Origin: Haliclona indistincta
Lineage: Eukaryota > Porifera > Demospongiae > Haplosclerida > Chalinidae
Reading direction: 5' to 3'
DNA: 64,000 nt
Assembly: GCA_964017065.1 (NCBI GenBank)
Contig: OZ024785.1
Location: forward strand, 13,657,592 to 13,721,591
Shown: piece by piece, positions 35,744 through 47,000 of the stretch
How positions within the stretch are numbered: position 1 is the stretch's first letter
How the letters are laid out: each line of letters opens with the position of its first letter
Position numbers and translations under genes: made by a program
Notes under the pieces: generated by a model
What the model was told of the DNA's origin: nothing
The model's database searches: none
What the model saw: the letters and a program-made list of their open reading frames with translations, nothing else

Positions 35744-36347
35744 CTGAACCAATCAAACATAATTCACAGTCAATGACCAAAGATTCTTTGTACACTCCAG
35801 AGTGGACCAGGATACGATCCCCCTGGAGCAGGCTGCAATTGCAGATGATATTGTGAGAAATTTCTGCACAACAAGACAATGGTCAGTGATGCTAGGGATA
35901 GTCAAATCTCAAATTGTCTTATAATACCTTACCTTGAGATTTTTTGCTGAGTGATCAGCATGGACCGGAGGCTCTTTTCTAACATGGATGCAACCATGCT
36001 GTAGAAATTGTAATCGATTGATTTGAAACAACCTCAAGCACAATAGATGTTGAAATGCTGTCAGCTAATAGCATACCATTGTTAGACGGTGTGTTAGGGT
36101 CTCATATGCATAAGGTGCATAGTGATAGTGCATCTCAAATGTACTGTCGAACAAATCTCTCCTTTAAGCAAGAGACAAACAGAGAAATGAGATAGAGAAA
36201 GGTGAAAGTAGCTCACCATAGTGAATCCATAGAGCAGATTTCTCTGAAACGTTTGTTGACCTGTGCTGCACTGCGCATGTGAACTTCATTGAGTTGTGAG
36301 AATATTTTCTCCAACATTTCAGTAGGTAGTGCTTCAAACAATCCCAT
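35744..36347 (-). CDS. F-box/beta-helix protein (FBXO10/11-like), 5' part, with one internal stop
   Basis: The start ATG (36347) opens MGLFEALPTEMLEKIFSQLN, then VHMRSAAQVNKRFREICSMD and SLW: a complete F-box, the Skp1-binding motif of SCF ubiquitin ligases. After an intron (36216-36162) the frame resumes in phase with RDLFDSTFEMHYHYAPYAYE, then QINRLQFLQHGCIHVRKEPP. After a second intron, exon 35832-35744 reads PAPGDRILVHSGVYKESLVI, typical of the right-handed beta-helix repeats that bind substrate in FBXO11-like proteins, ending at a GTGAGC donor. A TAG at about 36065 interrupts the middle exon; only 12 bp lie between usable splice-like sites there. The 3' exons were not found. Confidence 0.65.
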
Positions 36348-37441
36348 ACCACAGCATGAAAGAAGTAAGAATATCAAAAACAGTACATTCTGGTTTAAGA
36401 TACAAATATTGCTGGCAAGAATGGAAAATGCTTGTACCAGGTTGTGCATTTTTGTTAGAAAACACTAGGGATGGTAGCATGTGCCTGTAACTGAAGCTCT
36501 TGTAGGGTGGGACATGGGAATGGCTCGTGACTGAGATTTTTCTCAGTCAACTTAAATTTTTTGTTTTGACCCGCCATCCAATCACTTTGGAATAGTTCTT
36601 GCTAGTTGGTTATTGGCTAGTTGTTTATTGGTTAGTTGGTTATTGGCATGTTACTCATAACAGAATTTACAAAGGGCCATAGATTGAGTGAATTAGCACT
36701 TCTACTAATAATTGACACCCCTTCAAGTTGAAAAAAGCGTCCATTTGCGTAGCATTATACTCAGTGTTTCATTGCTGCATTTCCTATAATAGTTATTAAT
36801 ATTATAGGAACTTGCATTGCATCGCGACAGCAGGTACTCTAGATCTTTCACTTAACCGCGTACTGCGTATGTGCTTATTTTGTGGCATTTTGTCTGCACG
36901 TGGGCGTGACCAGATATTATTAGGATAATGGTTACGTAGTATCAATAATAGCTCTGGCGTGACTGTAACGTTAAGTCCACGTTATACTGACTGATCACAA
37001 AGTTTTATTGGACGTTCACTCACAGACCAGAATCTCATGGAGATAGTCAGCTGATTGACACATGACAAGACAAATATAATTGTAAACGTGGTGATAATAA
37101 AGTGATGAATATTGCTGTTTATAATGAGATTATAAATATAATTGCCAGTTATAAATGATGATTAAATAACATCACGGTGACATCATGCCAGCATGGCGCG
37201 GCCGGCATGATAATAAATAATTATTGTTGAGTATATAATTATAATAATTGCAATAATAACACATAATTATAAATAATGATGATGATGGTAATTGTTCACA
37301 ATTTTAGATACTCCACCCTATATAAAAGAAAGTCAGTGACAATAATTACAATGTATAATACAAGTTCACTCACAATTGCCCATTCTCCCTGGTTCTCTCT
37401 TTAATATGCTGAACGGCAGTTGCGGCGACGATTTCCTGCTT
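36348..37441. other. Spacer; AT-rich, with G/T repeats
   Basis: TAGTTGGTTATTGGC-like repeats occur three times at 36600-36650. An AT-rich stretch (37080-37310) has many ATAATTATAA runs. No gene recognised. Confidence 0.4.
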
Positions 37442-37858
37442 TTAGGACTCCCCGGCCCCCTCTACTTCGGTTTTAGGGCCACTAGTGCCGGTGCCACTGT
37501 GACCTCCTCTGGTGCCGCCACCTCTGCCTTTCCATCTACCTCTATTATTTTGTCTAGGAGGACGAGGCCTAGTACGAGACGGTGGGTGGCTGTTCATGCT
37601 CTATAGGTGGTGCCGTTGGCTTCACCACAACCTCTTGACGAGACGGAGGTTGTGGTGGCATCACATGCTCCTGACGAGCCAAAGGTGGTGCCGATGGTGG
37701 TGCCGCCGCCGGCGGCGAGTCAGTATCCATAAGTTCTGTACCTTTCAGTAGCTCATCTTTTTCTTTAACTAAAGTAATATAAATATTATGCTGGTAAAAA
37801 TAATACCTGATAATGTTTGACATGCCAGACTTGGCACTTCCCTTTCAGCCGCCATCAT
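37442..37858 (-). CDS. Short proline-rich two-exon protein with overlapping RGG frame
   Basis: ATG at 37858 opens MMAAEREVPSLACQTLS. A 38-bp GT-AG intron (37806-37769) joins it in phase to VKEKDELLKGTELMDTDSPP, followed by a proline-rich tract (APPSAPPLARQEHVMPPQPP) and a TAG at 37569, making 83 residues. Directly past that point the neighbouring frame is rich in Arg/Gly (NNRGRWKGRGGGTRGGHSG) and runs to a TAA at 37442. This suggests that the original protein ended in an RGG RNA-binding tail and that one base was gained or lost near 37590. Family not recognised. Confidence 0.5.
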
Positions 37859-38159
37859 CTAATAAAATGTAACGACCATGATCCATCCAGTTGGTTATCT
37901 CCTCGTTCATCCACTCTGTAACACATCATTGTTGGTCAAGCCTTCTGAAATATTTTGCCACTTGGCTGGTCTACACGCCTGTGTGTGAGGAAAAGCACTG
38001 ACTCCACTCATGTCCTTTGTCCTTTTTCTCAGCCACAGCCTACAGATTAGCTCACGGTGTTCACTGATTACCTCAATTGGGCTATTGATAAATCTGCTTA
38101 GCCTGGGATTAGGTTTAGGGAGAAGTTGACAAAATTCTAGACAGTGACTCACCTGTCGC
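37859..38159 (-). other. Unrecognised ORF 5' of the transposase fragment
   Basis: A minus frame (38152-37907) reads INSPIEVISEHRELICRLWL, then RKRTKDMSGVSAFPHTQACR. It is open for 81 codons. It could be a gene fragment but matches nothing I can name. Confidence 0.3.
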
Positions 38160-38385
38160 GATATGAGTCTGCTGGGTAGCTAGCGTCCCCTCCTCTCCTA
38201 ATACACCTAGTACGGGGATACAAGTCCTTGAAGATCTGTGGCATGTTTGCATGAACACTTTTTCTTGATGGCCACATAATTAAAAACTTCAAGCAAGCAT
38301 GCATCATATAAATCCACTTGTCAAACACTTCACTCATGGTGGACAGTGCAATGTCGAAGCGATATGACAAATCTCAGCAACGAGA
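38160..38385 (-). pseudogene. DDE_Tnp_4-type transposase fragment
   Basis: The frame reads LSYRFDIALSTMSEVFDKWI, then YMMHACLKFLIMWPSRKSVH and ANMPQIFKDLYPRTRCI. The pattern L..RF.IS.STVS.IF..WI.......WPSRE.V...MP..F....P.TR.IIDCTE is the helix-turn-helix plus first catalytic strand of the DDE_Tnp_4 (ISL2EU/Harbinger-like) group. It breaks exactly where the first catalytic Asp (IIDC) should be: the sequence turns to RRGGDAS. A truncated relic. Confidence 0.75.
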
Positions 38386-38974
38386 TAATTGAGACCCCTC
38401 AGTACCGAAGTTCCACCCCAGACTGGTGACAAAAAGGATAGCTTATCCCATTCAGGAACTGCTCTTCTTCCCACCGCTGTGACAGCCGACCATATGATTA
38501 CAGCAGAGGATAGGTGGGGTCATCGGTAACTCATGGCATATTGCACACTTTATGGCATCCTAGGTCATTGGGATTATTGGGCCGGCCTTGAGGGAAAGGT
38601 TCGCCGCGAGTCGTTTAAGCAGTTGATTAGCAAGTTGTAACTGTGTTTGCTAATTGTAAACTTGCACATTTGACGCTCTTAGGTGAAAAAAACAACAACA
38701 CATCTGTATCTTGCCTCACCATCTCTGACAATGAACATACATCAGTGCGAGTTTGTCATTACAAGAATTACAATTCATGCGTACATCAGTATGTACGCAT
38801 GACATCACAATAAATTTTTACTGCAAACTAAACCATAACTAAAGCTTTTTAAAATAGTATTGTACACAAATAATCCTAGTGTCACATTAATTAGGATATA
38901 GTGTTTAACTAGGTGCTAAACATTGCATCATCTCCATGTGACTGTACTGTTGGTTCAAGAACACTGCTGTAGCC
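38386..38974. other. Spacer upstream of BED finger ORF
   Basis: No exon recognised. A palindromic CATGCGTACATCAGTATGTACGCATG lies at 38776-38801. It is the only compact feature seen. Confidence 0.4.
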
Positions 38975-39253
38975 ATGGCCAAGACAGGAAGAAGGAGAGA
39001 TAGTGGTGTGTGGAAATATTTTAAATATGATGAATCCACCAAGATGAGTACCTGCTTGTTGAGTGTTGAAGAGAACAACTGTGGGGAGAAGTTAAAAGGA
39101 AAATTTCCTTCATGTTGTCATGAAGAGAGATTGATACATACACTAAAAATTTGGAATTTCATAGTATGCTACATATTAAGTAACTCCCAGATCCGGTCAC
39201 ATATAACCCCTAATACGTACAGTACAAGCCGCATAACCAAACAATCGAGATAA
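38975..39253 (+). CDS. BED-type zinc-finger N-terminus (hAT or ZBED-like)
   Basis: A strong start context (GCCATGGC) opens MAKTGRRRDSGVWKYFKYDE, then STKMSTCLLSVEENNCGEKL and KGKFPS. This is the start of a BED zinc finger: S.VW.YF.YD......C.......CG..I.GKFP. The expected L..HL...H half is not in this frame, which continues HEERLIHTLKIWNF. Either an intron or an indel follows FPS. BED fingers bind DNA in hAT transposases and ZBED proteins. No transposase core follows within 700 bp on this strand. Confidence 0.55.
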   Translation: MAKTGRRRDSGVWKYFKYDESTKMSTCLLSVEENNCGEKLKGKFPSCCHEERLIHTLKIWNFIVCYILSNSQIRSHITPNTYSTSRITKQSR

Positions 39254-40016
39254 AGAACATATTCAGTACACTGAATATACTATGCGCCGGACAGCAAACC
39301 AGAAGCAGTACCCCATGTCTATTGCACACCGAAGCAACAGGATGGACCAACAGTCCACAACCACACTAACAAAGCAACATGGAGACAGAAGACACACCAA
39401 CCAGTATATCACTAGATATATACTGATCACCCAAAATACAACCATGCTCAGAACACCGTCGCTCCCCCTGAGACAACATGCAGCAATAATACATACACAG
39501 TAAAATCCAGGCTAGCTGCGAAGCAGACACCAGTGAACCAGAGAAGAGCTCAGCCTAGAGAACTACACACATGTACATACCAGCTCAGCAAGTCTCCCCG
39601 CTCACGCAGCATCGGAAACCCCGCAGCACGGCATTGACGGCAAGGCACGAGATGCCCAGGAGAACGTGGAACGAAACCGTCCCGCACAGCAGTAGAGCCA
39701 AGAACTCTGCCGAGTCACGAGCTACGTGTCACATACCATAGATGCTCATACACGGACAGTGGACTATAGACAGAGGACTCAGGAGGCACGAGTAGCAATC
39801 AGCAGAGAAGGAGAACAGGAAACCGTTGGTTGTATTCGGCTTCTCTTATTTGGTATTTGGCTTCTCTTTCACAATCCACTGACGCCGGTTGGCGTATGTC
39901 TCTCTCATTGCTATCTTGATAGCCTTTAAAATCAAAGAGCAGTAACGGTAAATCATGTTGGGCACTTGTGTTATTCAAGCATATAAATAATTATCTGTAC
40001 ACAAACACGCAAAAGG
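39254..40016. other. Spacer; carries copy 2 of the 122-bp repeat
   Basis: 39530-39800 is GC-rich without recognisable coding. The sequence 39857-39977 is the second copy of the repeat at 23353-23474. An A/C-rich plus ORF (39282-39503) overlaps a minus ORF; neither is supported. Confidence 0.4.
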
Positions 40017-41430
40017 TTAAACATAGCATTTTGACAAGGTGGGTAATACACATAAAACATTCTCTTCTGATAGTTTATGAAATCCTGCTACGAAATGGGA
40101 ATTAATTCTGTTGACAGGAAGTAATTGAGATGGCCCCGATATTTCAAATAGATTTGAGCAAAAGACCTCAGCAGGATAACCAAATGATGTCGAGCAGGAT
40201 GACTTGAAAACCATTTTACTAAAGCAAATGTATGAGTAATAGGAGAATCTAAGTTTATCACATGTTTGAAATAATAGCATACCATGGCAGGTTTTAATTC
40301 AACCGAAACTTCATCAATTTCTCCATCTCTACCACTCCAAGCAGCCAGAATATACGAAGACTTTTTGGATTTAGACTTCTGCGAGCCCCATCCGAGCCCG
40401 TTAAATCTGAGTTGCTTGAATTGCACAATGAAGAGAGATAATTGTCTTATTTGAATTTGAATAAATAGTTTTGTACACTTTCAAAAGATATTCAACCTCG
40501 TCATCATCGAACATTGTTCTTCGGCCAGTTCCAACATACTCAATGTGGTTATTCACAGACCATAACTTCCTGTTGATGGCATAATCACACAATGGCTGTT
40601 GTGAAAGAAGTTGCAACTCTAGACTTAAAGAAGTGCTAATAATACTAACTGATCCAGCAATTTTATCTAACATAAATGCAAAAGTTGGGTATTCTAAAGC
40701 CTCACCACACAACGATGCTGGCAAATTAAGGCTACGATAGTTCATCTCTTTCATAAAGCACCTCATTAATTGTAATTCGATCGATTGTTGTGAGGATACT
40801 TTCCTAAAAATCCGGTATATCTCTCAAAGGAAAAAAGCCAAAAACTGGCAATTGGACTAAAATCTAAGATGCATTCCTTTATGTGCTTATGCAAGTGCAT
40901 ATTCATTGTTACAGCATCTGGCCCGTAAAGTTGCTCAACATTTTGACAGAAATCTAGGAGTAAGCCATGAGCTTCTTCTACTTGACTCTCTAGTAACACA
41001 GAAGAACTCAAAAGATGACAAGTTTTACAAATTTTCGCCAGCAATCTAAGTGGCAGGTATCAATTTTACCAAAAAGAGCATAAATAGAAAAACCAATGTC
41101 CAAGTTTTCCACTGATCAGCCTTAAAAGAGGAAAAATTGGCTGCAATTTTGTGTGGAATACGACCCGTTATTGATGGGACGACACGGTTATCAACACTGT
41201 CTTGTATTTCAAGTAATTACTTCTTCGATATTATTGCATTCTCGCCATCTTTAATCCACACATTCTTGACCATGTGACTAGCAGTGCCTAAAAACAAATT
41301 GTGCATAGGGTCGATAGTATGAAACCTTACACAATCTAAGTAAGAAAGACGCATCAAAGCCGTGTAGCATGTCCCATACAGTGACTCTTTGTCACCACGT
41401 GCTTTAGGTGTTTTCTGTTCAGAACACTAA
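40017..41430 (-). pseudogene. CACTA/EnSpm-like transposase, longer decayed copy
   Basis: Pieces in several frames appear in correct order: ESLYGTCYTALMRLSYLDCV and RFHTIDPMHNLFLGTASHMV (about 41385-41260, the Tnp2 signature); GRIPHKIAANFSSFKADQWK; MNMHLHKHIKECILDFSPIA, then SFWLFSFERYTGFLGKYPHN (40920-40780); a long C-terminal domain (40766-40401); LRFNGLGWGSQKSKSKKSSY, then ILAAWSGRDGEIDEVSVELK; and FCSNLFEISGPSQLLPVNRI, ending at 40017. At least four frame changes make it inactive. It overlaps the region in the 29.7-kb copy and shows what that copy has lost at both ends. Confidence 0.8.
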
Positions 41431-41836
41431 ATACTGAAGGGATATCACAGGATACATCAAGAGATGCTTCATTACAAGGAGAGACTGAGTAGTGCAATAA
41501 AAAAAAACTTGCAACCCTAGTCCTCTAGGGTCGCCAATTTCCGCTCATTTTCTAGCTGTCTTTCCTTGATTGACAACATCCATTCTTTCAAAGTCAACCC
41601 TCGCGTAGTTCACTTTCAATTTGTCATTCGCAACTTGAAATCTAACTAAAATACTATAATTCACATTTAAAGTCAAATATCAATCAATCACTCACATCAC
41701 CTATGATAATATCACCTGTTCACATGAAGACACCTAGAAGGCCTTCAAGTAGCTGTTGGACAACGGGAGATAGTCTATAGCTAACTGGTATATTTTTATT
41801 AACCAAAATTATGTGTACAATGAGTCAATGGTGTAA
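41431..41836. other. Spacer between transposase and acidic gene
   Basis: Probably the rest of the CACTA-like element's 5' region, but the frame is not readable. No terminal CACTA motif was seen. Confidence 0.35.
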
Positions 41837-43002
41837 TCAATTATTGTCAATAGCGAAGTCTGGGAGACCTCCTCTAATTTCAGCTGACAGCTGACGAGAG
41901 CTGTCTTCTCCTTGGCTCTTCTTCTTGAGGTGTCGTCTGCTGGCTGGTGACTTACCAGCCATGATGTAAGTGTCTATCTTGGAAAACATATGATTAACTT
42001 CACTTGAGCGCCAAAGGAGGGGTCTAATTTGTAACACTTCATCCCCATTTTCATCAACATCACTTTCCTCCGATGACATCACTTCTGTTCTCATCACTTT
42101 CAGCCACTTTGTCCTCTGTTCTTCACTTAGCTTTTCATTCTTTAGTACTGCTGATTCTCTTTCTTTGCGTTTCTGTCAAATAAAATTAATAATAAAATAA
42201 TCTTGGTGAGGTAGGTATTGTTAATCTTTTGTACCCTTGTAATTAATTTTACTCATGGCGTCTCTTCGTTCTTTTGCTTTTGTCTAGTTTCCTCCTTTTC
42301 TTGAGGGACTCTTGCTCTTTTATTGAGCAAAAGTATCTGTATGGTGCAGCTTTAATACAGTATTATTAGCTATAATACAGCTTGGAATGAGGGGTATATA
42401 CCCCTCAGCTCTTCAATCAGTTTCTCTATGATCTTCTGATTACTTAGTGACTTAATACTGTTAGTGAAAACACTAAATGACCTATACCACTAGTGCACAG
42501 AATATACCTTTCCTCTAGCACCCATCCGTCTATTCCTCCTTCCTCAGATTCTTGTAAAAGCCGGTACACTCGTCTCGTCTCATGCTAAAATTATCGCGTT
42601 TTCAATGTTAACAAATTGCATCACAAAATGCTGTACCCTGACAGACTTAATGGCCCCTGCTGGTCTCTTCGGAGTGGAAGAGTTGCTAGCCGGCGGCGAT
42701 GCCGTTGGCAGCCTCACTGGTGTTACTCTGCAAAATTGTGTTGCTACTTAAACTTTCAGACTTAATATTAATATTGCAGCTAAACTCACTTGATCTCTTC
42801 CTTTAAAGCATTGATAGCCTTCTCGTTTTCGGAGACCTTTGTGAGCAATACGTTTAGCATGCCCTTCATTTCTTCAAGATTTGTGCTGGCATGAGTGATT
42901 TGTCTGCGGAATATTTGGTGAAGGCAATGGCGAAGGATCATCATCATCCATCATGTCAATCGTAGAAAAGGCATCATCGATATCATCATCACACTCAGAC
43001 AT
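41837..43002 (-). CDS. Acidic coiled-coil multi-exon protein
   Basis: ATG at 43002 opens an acidic N-terminus (MSECDDDIDDAFSTIDMMDD). After a one-base frame slip near 42910 follows a coiled coil (HASTNLEEMKGMLNVLLTKV, SENEKAINALKEEIK). The next exons join in phase: VTPVRLPTASPPASNSSTPK, then HETRRVYRLLQESEEGGIDG. The last exon (42172-41837) reads KRKERESAVLKNEKLSEEQR, then PLLWRSSEVNHMFSKIDTYI, ending DFAIDNN. The W(R/K)S..V..MF..LD motif with a following basic stretch ends many unnamed cnidarian and sponge proteins. The last splice is out of phase as read, so an exon may be missing. Probably nuclear; function unknown. Confidence 0.5.
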
Positions 43003-43255
43003 TGCTCAACAGTAAACTGTAGTCACTTAGTATCTTGTATATCTGCACTCTACTTAATTCGCAGGAATGATTCAGTAATAGAGTGTCAATGTCTGATTCC
43101 CATAGTGCAATAGTGGTTGTACCAGTATCGTCACCAATAGCCACTTCTTGATTTAACTTGTCAATGTCTGATTCCCATAGTGCAATAGTGGTTGTACCAG
43201 TATCGTCACCAATAGCCAATTCTTGATTTAACTTGTTGCCTTTACTGGTTAACAA
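42995..43255 (-). CDS. OB-fold-like exon with a 75-bp tandem duplication
   Basis: The 86-codon frame reads KLNQELAIGDDTGTTTIALW and then, after a second copy of the same 25 residues, DTLLLNHSCELSRVQIYKIL. The A.GDDTG...IALWE.DI..L pattern is like the central strands of replication-protein-A-type OB folds. The duplication (43085-43159 and 43160-43234) is exactly 75 bp and in frame, with two differences. It overlaps the start of the gene at 43002 in another frame. It may be an exon of an unseen upstream gene or a relic. Confidence 0.4.
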   Translation of the reverse strand: MLTSKGNKLNQELAIGDDTGTTTIALWESDIDKLNQEVAIGDDTGTTTIALWESDIDTLLLNHSCELSRVQIYKILSDYSLLLSNV

Positions 43256-43544
43256 TTCTCTGGCTTCATTAACCTTAAAAATGGTAATTTGAGCGTTAAC
43301 CCTGTCATATTCTTCTAAGTGGAAAGAGATTCTATGGTCATTTGTGGGCTACCAAATGCAGGATCAGATAATTATAGTGAATTCTGTATCATTTGATCTT
43401 TCACTATAATTCCGTATCATTTGATCTTTCACTGTATCATTTCATCTTTCTAGTACAGTATAACTAGTGAAAGGCAAGTAGATTGTGGTCAATGACAGGT
43501 AATTCACCAATCAGAACTTTATAATGTGTACGTACTTACTTAAG
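43256..43544. other. Spacer with short direct repeats
   Basis: GTATCATTTGATCTTTCACT occurs twice and a shortened form once more at 43388-43452. No coding signal. Confidence 0.45.
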
Positions 43545-44060
43545 AGCTTGTAGTGAGAGTGTAGTGTAGTGAGTGGGTGGGTGAGTTAGTTAGTTAGTTA
43601 GTGGGTGGGTGGGTGGGTGAGTGAGTTGGTGGGTGGGTGGGTGAGTGAGTGAGTGGTGAGTTGGTGGGATGGTTTGTGGGTGGGTGAGTGAGTGAGTAGG
43701 CGAGAGATGGAGATGAATAAATTGTATTAATGGGTTTCTGGGTGAGCAAGTGTGAGTTGGTAGTGGAAGAGAGGGAGGGAGAAAGGAGAGAACGAGGGAA
43801 GGGATTGTATGTTGATTGAGTGAATGGGTATAGGTGAATGAATTTTGTTGAAGTGGATTTGTGAATTAATGGGTGAGTGAACCAGAATAGGTAGGTGAGT
43901 GGGCGGGTGCTGGGTGATCATGAGTAGGTGAGTGATTGAAGTGAGTGGGAGATGTTTAATTGGTACTGGTGGGTAAAGAGTGAGTGAGTGAATGAGTAAA
44001 GAGTGGGCGGGGTGAATCAGTGTTGGGAGGTATATTGATGGGGCTATGAATAAAGTTGCA
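43545..44060 (+). repeat. GTGA/GTGG low-complexity tract with G-quadruplex motif
   Basis: A degenerate satellite of GAGT/GGGT units. At 43603-43617 it reads GGGTGGGTGGGTGGG, four G3 tracts with single-T loops, the classic parallel G-quadruplex sequence. The proline/isoleucine/serine-rich minus ORF (43727-44119) is the complement of this repeat and not a gene. Confidence 0.85.
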
Positions 44061-47000
44061 GTAGTGGGCGAATGATCGGCAGGTAAGCTAATGCTAAGTA
44101 ACATTTTGAACACATTCATTGTAACTGTGGTATTGATGTACTTGATGTAGCAGTAGTTGCTGTGACTTTATCAGCTTACCAGCTAAGAAGAAAGTACGTC
44201 GCGGTGCTTGTTACAAATGCTTATCTCAGTGTTGTCGTTCATGATCAAGGGCACCACCTATGCTAAACTGCTAGTACACTCCTTAGTCTCCCACTTCAAT
44301 TTTGCTCACTCTCCAATCTCTGTCATCCTTTCTTTCTCTTCTCTCAGGATAATTTTAGCGATCAAGAGATTGAAGTTAGCAAGCGGGCGTTCACTGACTC
44401 TACCCATCCTTAAATTGATACTGATTGTGTCACTTGGGAAATTAAAGATTCAAGAACGAGTTTATTGTGATAGAGAATGACGATTAGAAATGTTACTTCA
44501 GCAATCATACACAAAGTGATCTATGATTTTACGAGCAGGTGTATTTTTCAGTTCATTTCTCTAAAATAATAAATAATAATAGTGTTTATCGGAATCATCA
44601 ATGAGTGAATCATAAGTCAATACAAGCAACCTATGATCAATGAGTGATAATTGTATTGCAGTTACAAGATAGTAAAATACTTATGTTCAGTATAGAATGT
44701 GCAGATCAGAAATAGTTACAACGTTGATAGTCTAGCTGGAAGTTCATGAATTTGTTCAGTGCAGTACGAGTCGTGTAGAGCTAGAATCAAACCTCTCAAC
44801 GTGGATGCTGCGCCACCTCCTCAAACAGTCTTCGTATTCACTGCAGTCAGATTCACATCCATCAGCTGGAGATGTATAGTAGCTCACAGACTCTAACACA
44901 ATACTATACTGAGCTCTTCATGACGATCTCGGAGTAGGCGGGGAAGAAATATTTCTGACCACACCCAGGTATTGCGCAATCTCCACGCGGGCAAGAACGA
45001 GCAAAATGGTGGCGAATCAACTGTCTCTTGTATCGGCTGCCATCGCGGTGTTTCCTTGTCGTCTGTTCTCTTTCTATACAGGTTTGTGACTAATAAGCAA
45101 TGTATTTTATCTATGATTGATTTATGAATCTTTATTTGCTCTATTTAGGCGATCAATGGGTACCTACCGTCTCTCACTTTGCGCTGGAAGACATGATTGT
45201 TGAATCCTAACAACCTGAGCGACTGGTATACATCAACCATTGTTGTTCGAGCTTGCGCTCATCACAAGGTGGTATAATTCATGGTGAAAATTCCAAGTAA
45301 GCCACATCTCGTTGTCTCGTTCCATATTGTGTTTATTTATGTACATGAATTATCGTTGTACGCAGTGGTTCTTTTGTGTTACGTACTGCTTGGTTACCAG
45401 ATATACGCGAAGGGCAGCTTAAAGAATAGGAGTGTATGTGTCTGTAATAATGTGTAAATGTGTGATTGTATGTGCACTGTGTGTCCATGTGTAATTCAAT
45501 AATTATTTTCTTGAAGGTGTATGTATTGAAGCCAGCCAGTGTTCTATTTTTAACAGACTGTTCACTAGAAGTTTTGTTAGCTCGTGATTGAGCTAAGCCC
45601 TGAATTGTCAATTGGTTGTTGATAAGGCATTGAAACCACTTCTTGACGAGTCACATAGTGATTATTATGGTTGAATATTGATAACTGTAATCATTGTTGT
45701 ACATGATCGTTTATTCTATTTGTGTGTTACATACTCCTTGGTTACATGATAGTCTGAGTTTTGTAGTTGATATTTGTTAATAAATGTAGACATTTGGTGT
45801 AAGATGGTGCTTTATGTTTTTAACTCCAGTCCTGCCATTCATCTGTTTTACTCTATAGTGTATGTAACAGGTTTTAATAATTATATGACCGTGTCTGCGA
45901 AAACCGACCCTATTGTGCAAACAATCGAACTGAGATGTTAGCGTTTTAGAACGCTCGACTGAATTTTGTTGAAAATCGAGTTATGTGGTCTGGAGGATAG
46001 TTCTATCATTCCTGCATGTTATCGAGGTAGTCCCGTGTCACAGAATGCTCTAGTTCTTCTGTATGAAGCATGTATTCACTGCCACCAAGTTTTTGCTTGT
46101 CTGTATACTTATGCGTTGTCACGCACTCACCATGACAATGCTAGGCTGACAGCATGAGTGCTTGCTGAAGAAGAGCTTTCTTTGTGTACGACACTACCTT
46201 GCTTAAGACTTCTATGAAACAGGATGGAAAGATATACAACGGCAAATCCGATACTAAGCATTGTTTCAGACGTTTCGTTGATGTGGTCACGTTGGATTTA
46301 AGTTTACTTATACGGGGTATTAGAGTGAATATGGAAGTGAACACAAAATATATATTTTTCTGGATTCAGTGCATAACCAATAGCTCTCACATTCGGCATT
46401 GTATCTTAGTGACAAAATTTGCGATCTAGATGTTATAAGAGCTGCTGTGCTCACCAAGGATAGAGGAATCTGCTGGTACCAATAACTCATTCATATGGTT
46501 GATTTTTTGCACAATTGAGTCGGTATTCCCAGACATGGTCACATATTATTTTACCAGTCCTAGGTGGATATGTCATAGATTTGTGCCAGGATTAGTATTT
46601 TGTTATTTTTTAATCATTTTGTGGGTTTGCTTTCGTAATTTTGATTCTAGTTGGTCGTTTTCATTTACTGATTTATGAAAAATGTTTATTTTTTGACGAG
46701 AATCATTACTATAGTTAAGCAAGAATTTAATCTTATGTCAAATTTTTATTCAATGAATTCTTGTATATTTGTATTCTGTTATTTCTCATAAATCATGATT
46801 TCCTTCAATTTTGATGCAACAGTTGTATTTAATTTTGACCTTTTTGATTTTTTTAATGATTTATTTACAATTTATGATAACTAGTGTCATGAATTCTTGT
46901 GTACTTATTTATTTTTGTTATTTCTTTCTCATGACCCGTGACATCCTTCATTTGATACAACAGTTATATTATTTTTAATTTTGACCTTTCATAATTTTTT

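Noticed and set aside
43727..44119. 130-codon proline/isoleucine/serine-rich ORF on the minus strand
   Set aside because: It is the complement of the GTGA/GTGG satellite; composition alone keeps the frame open.
44208..44480. 90-codon plus-strand ORF as a gene
   Set aside because: No motif, no splice context and no start context better than chance; the surrounding DNA is low in complexity.
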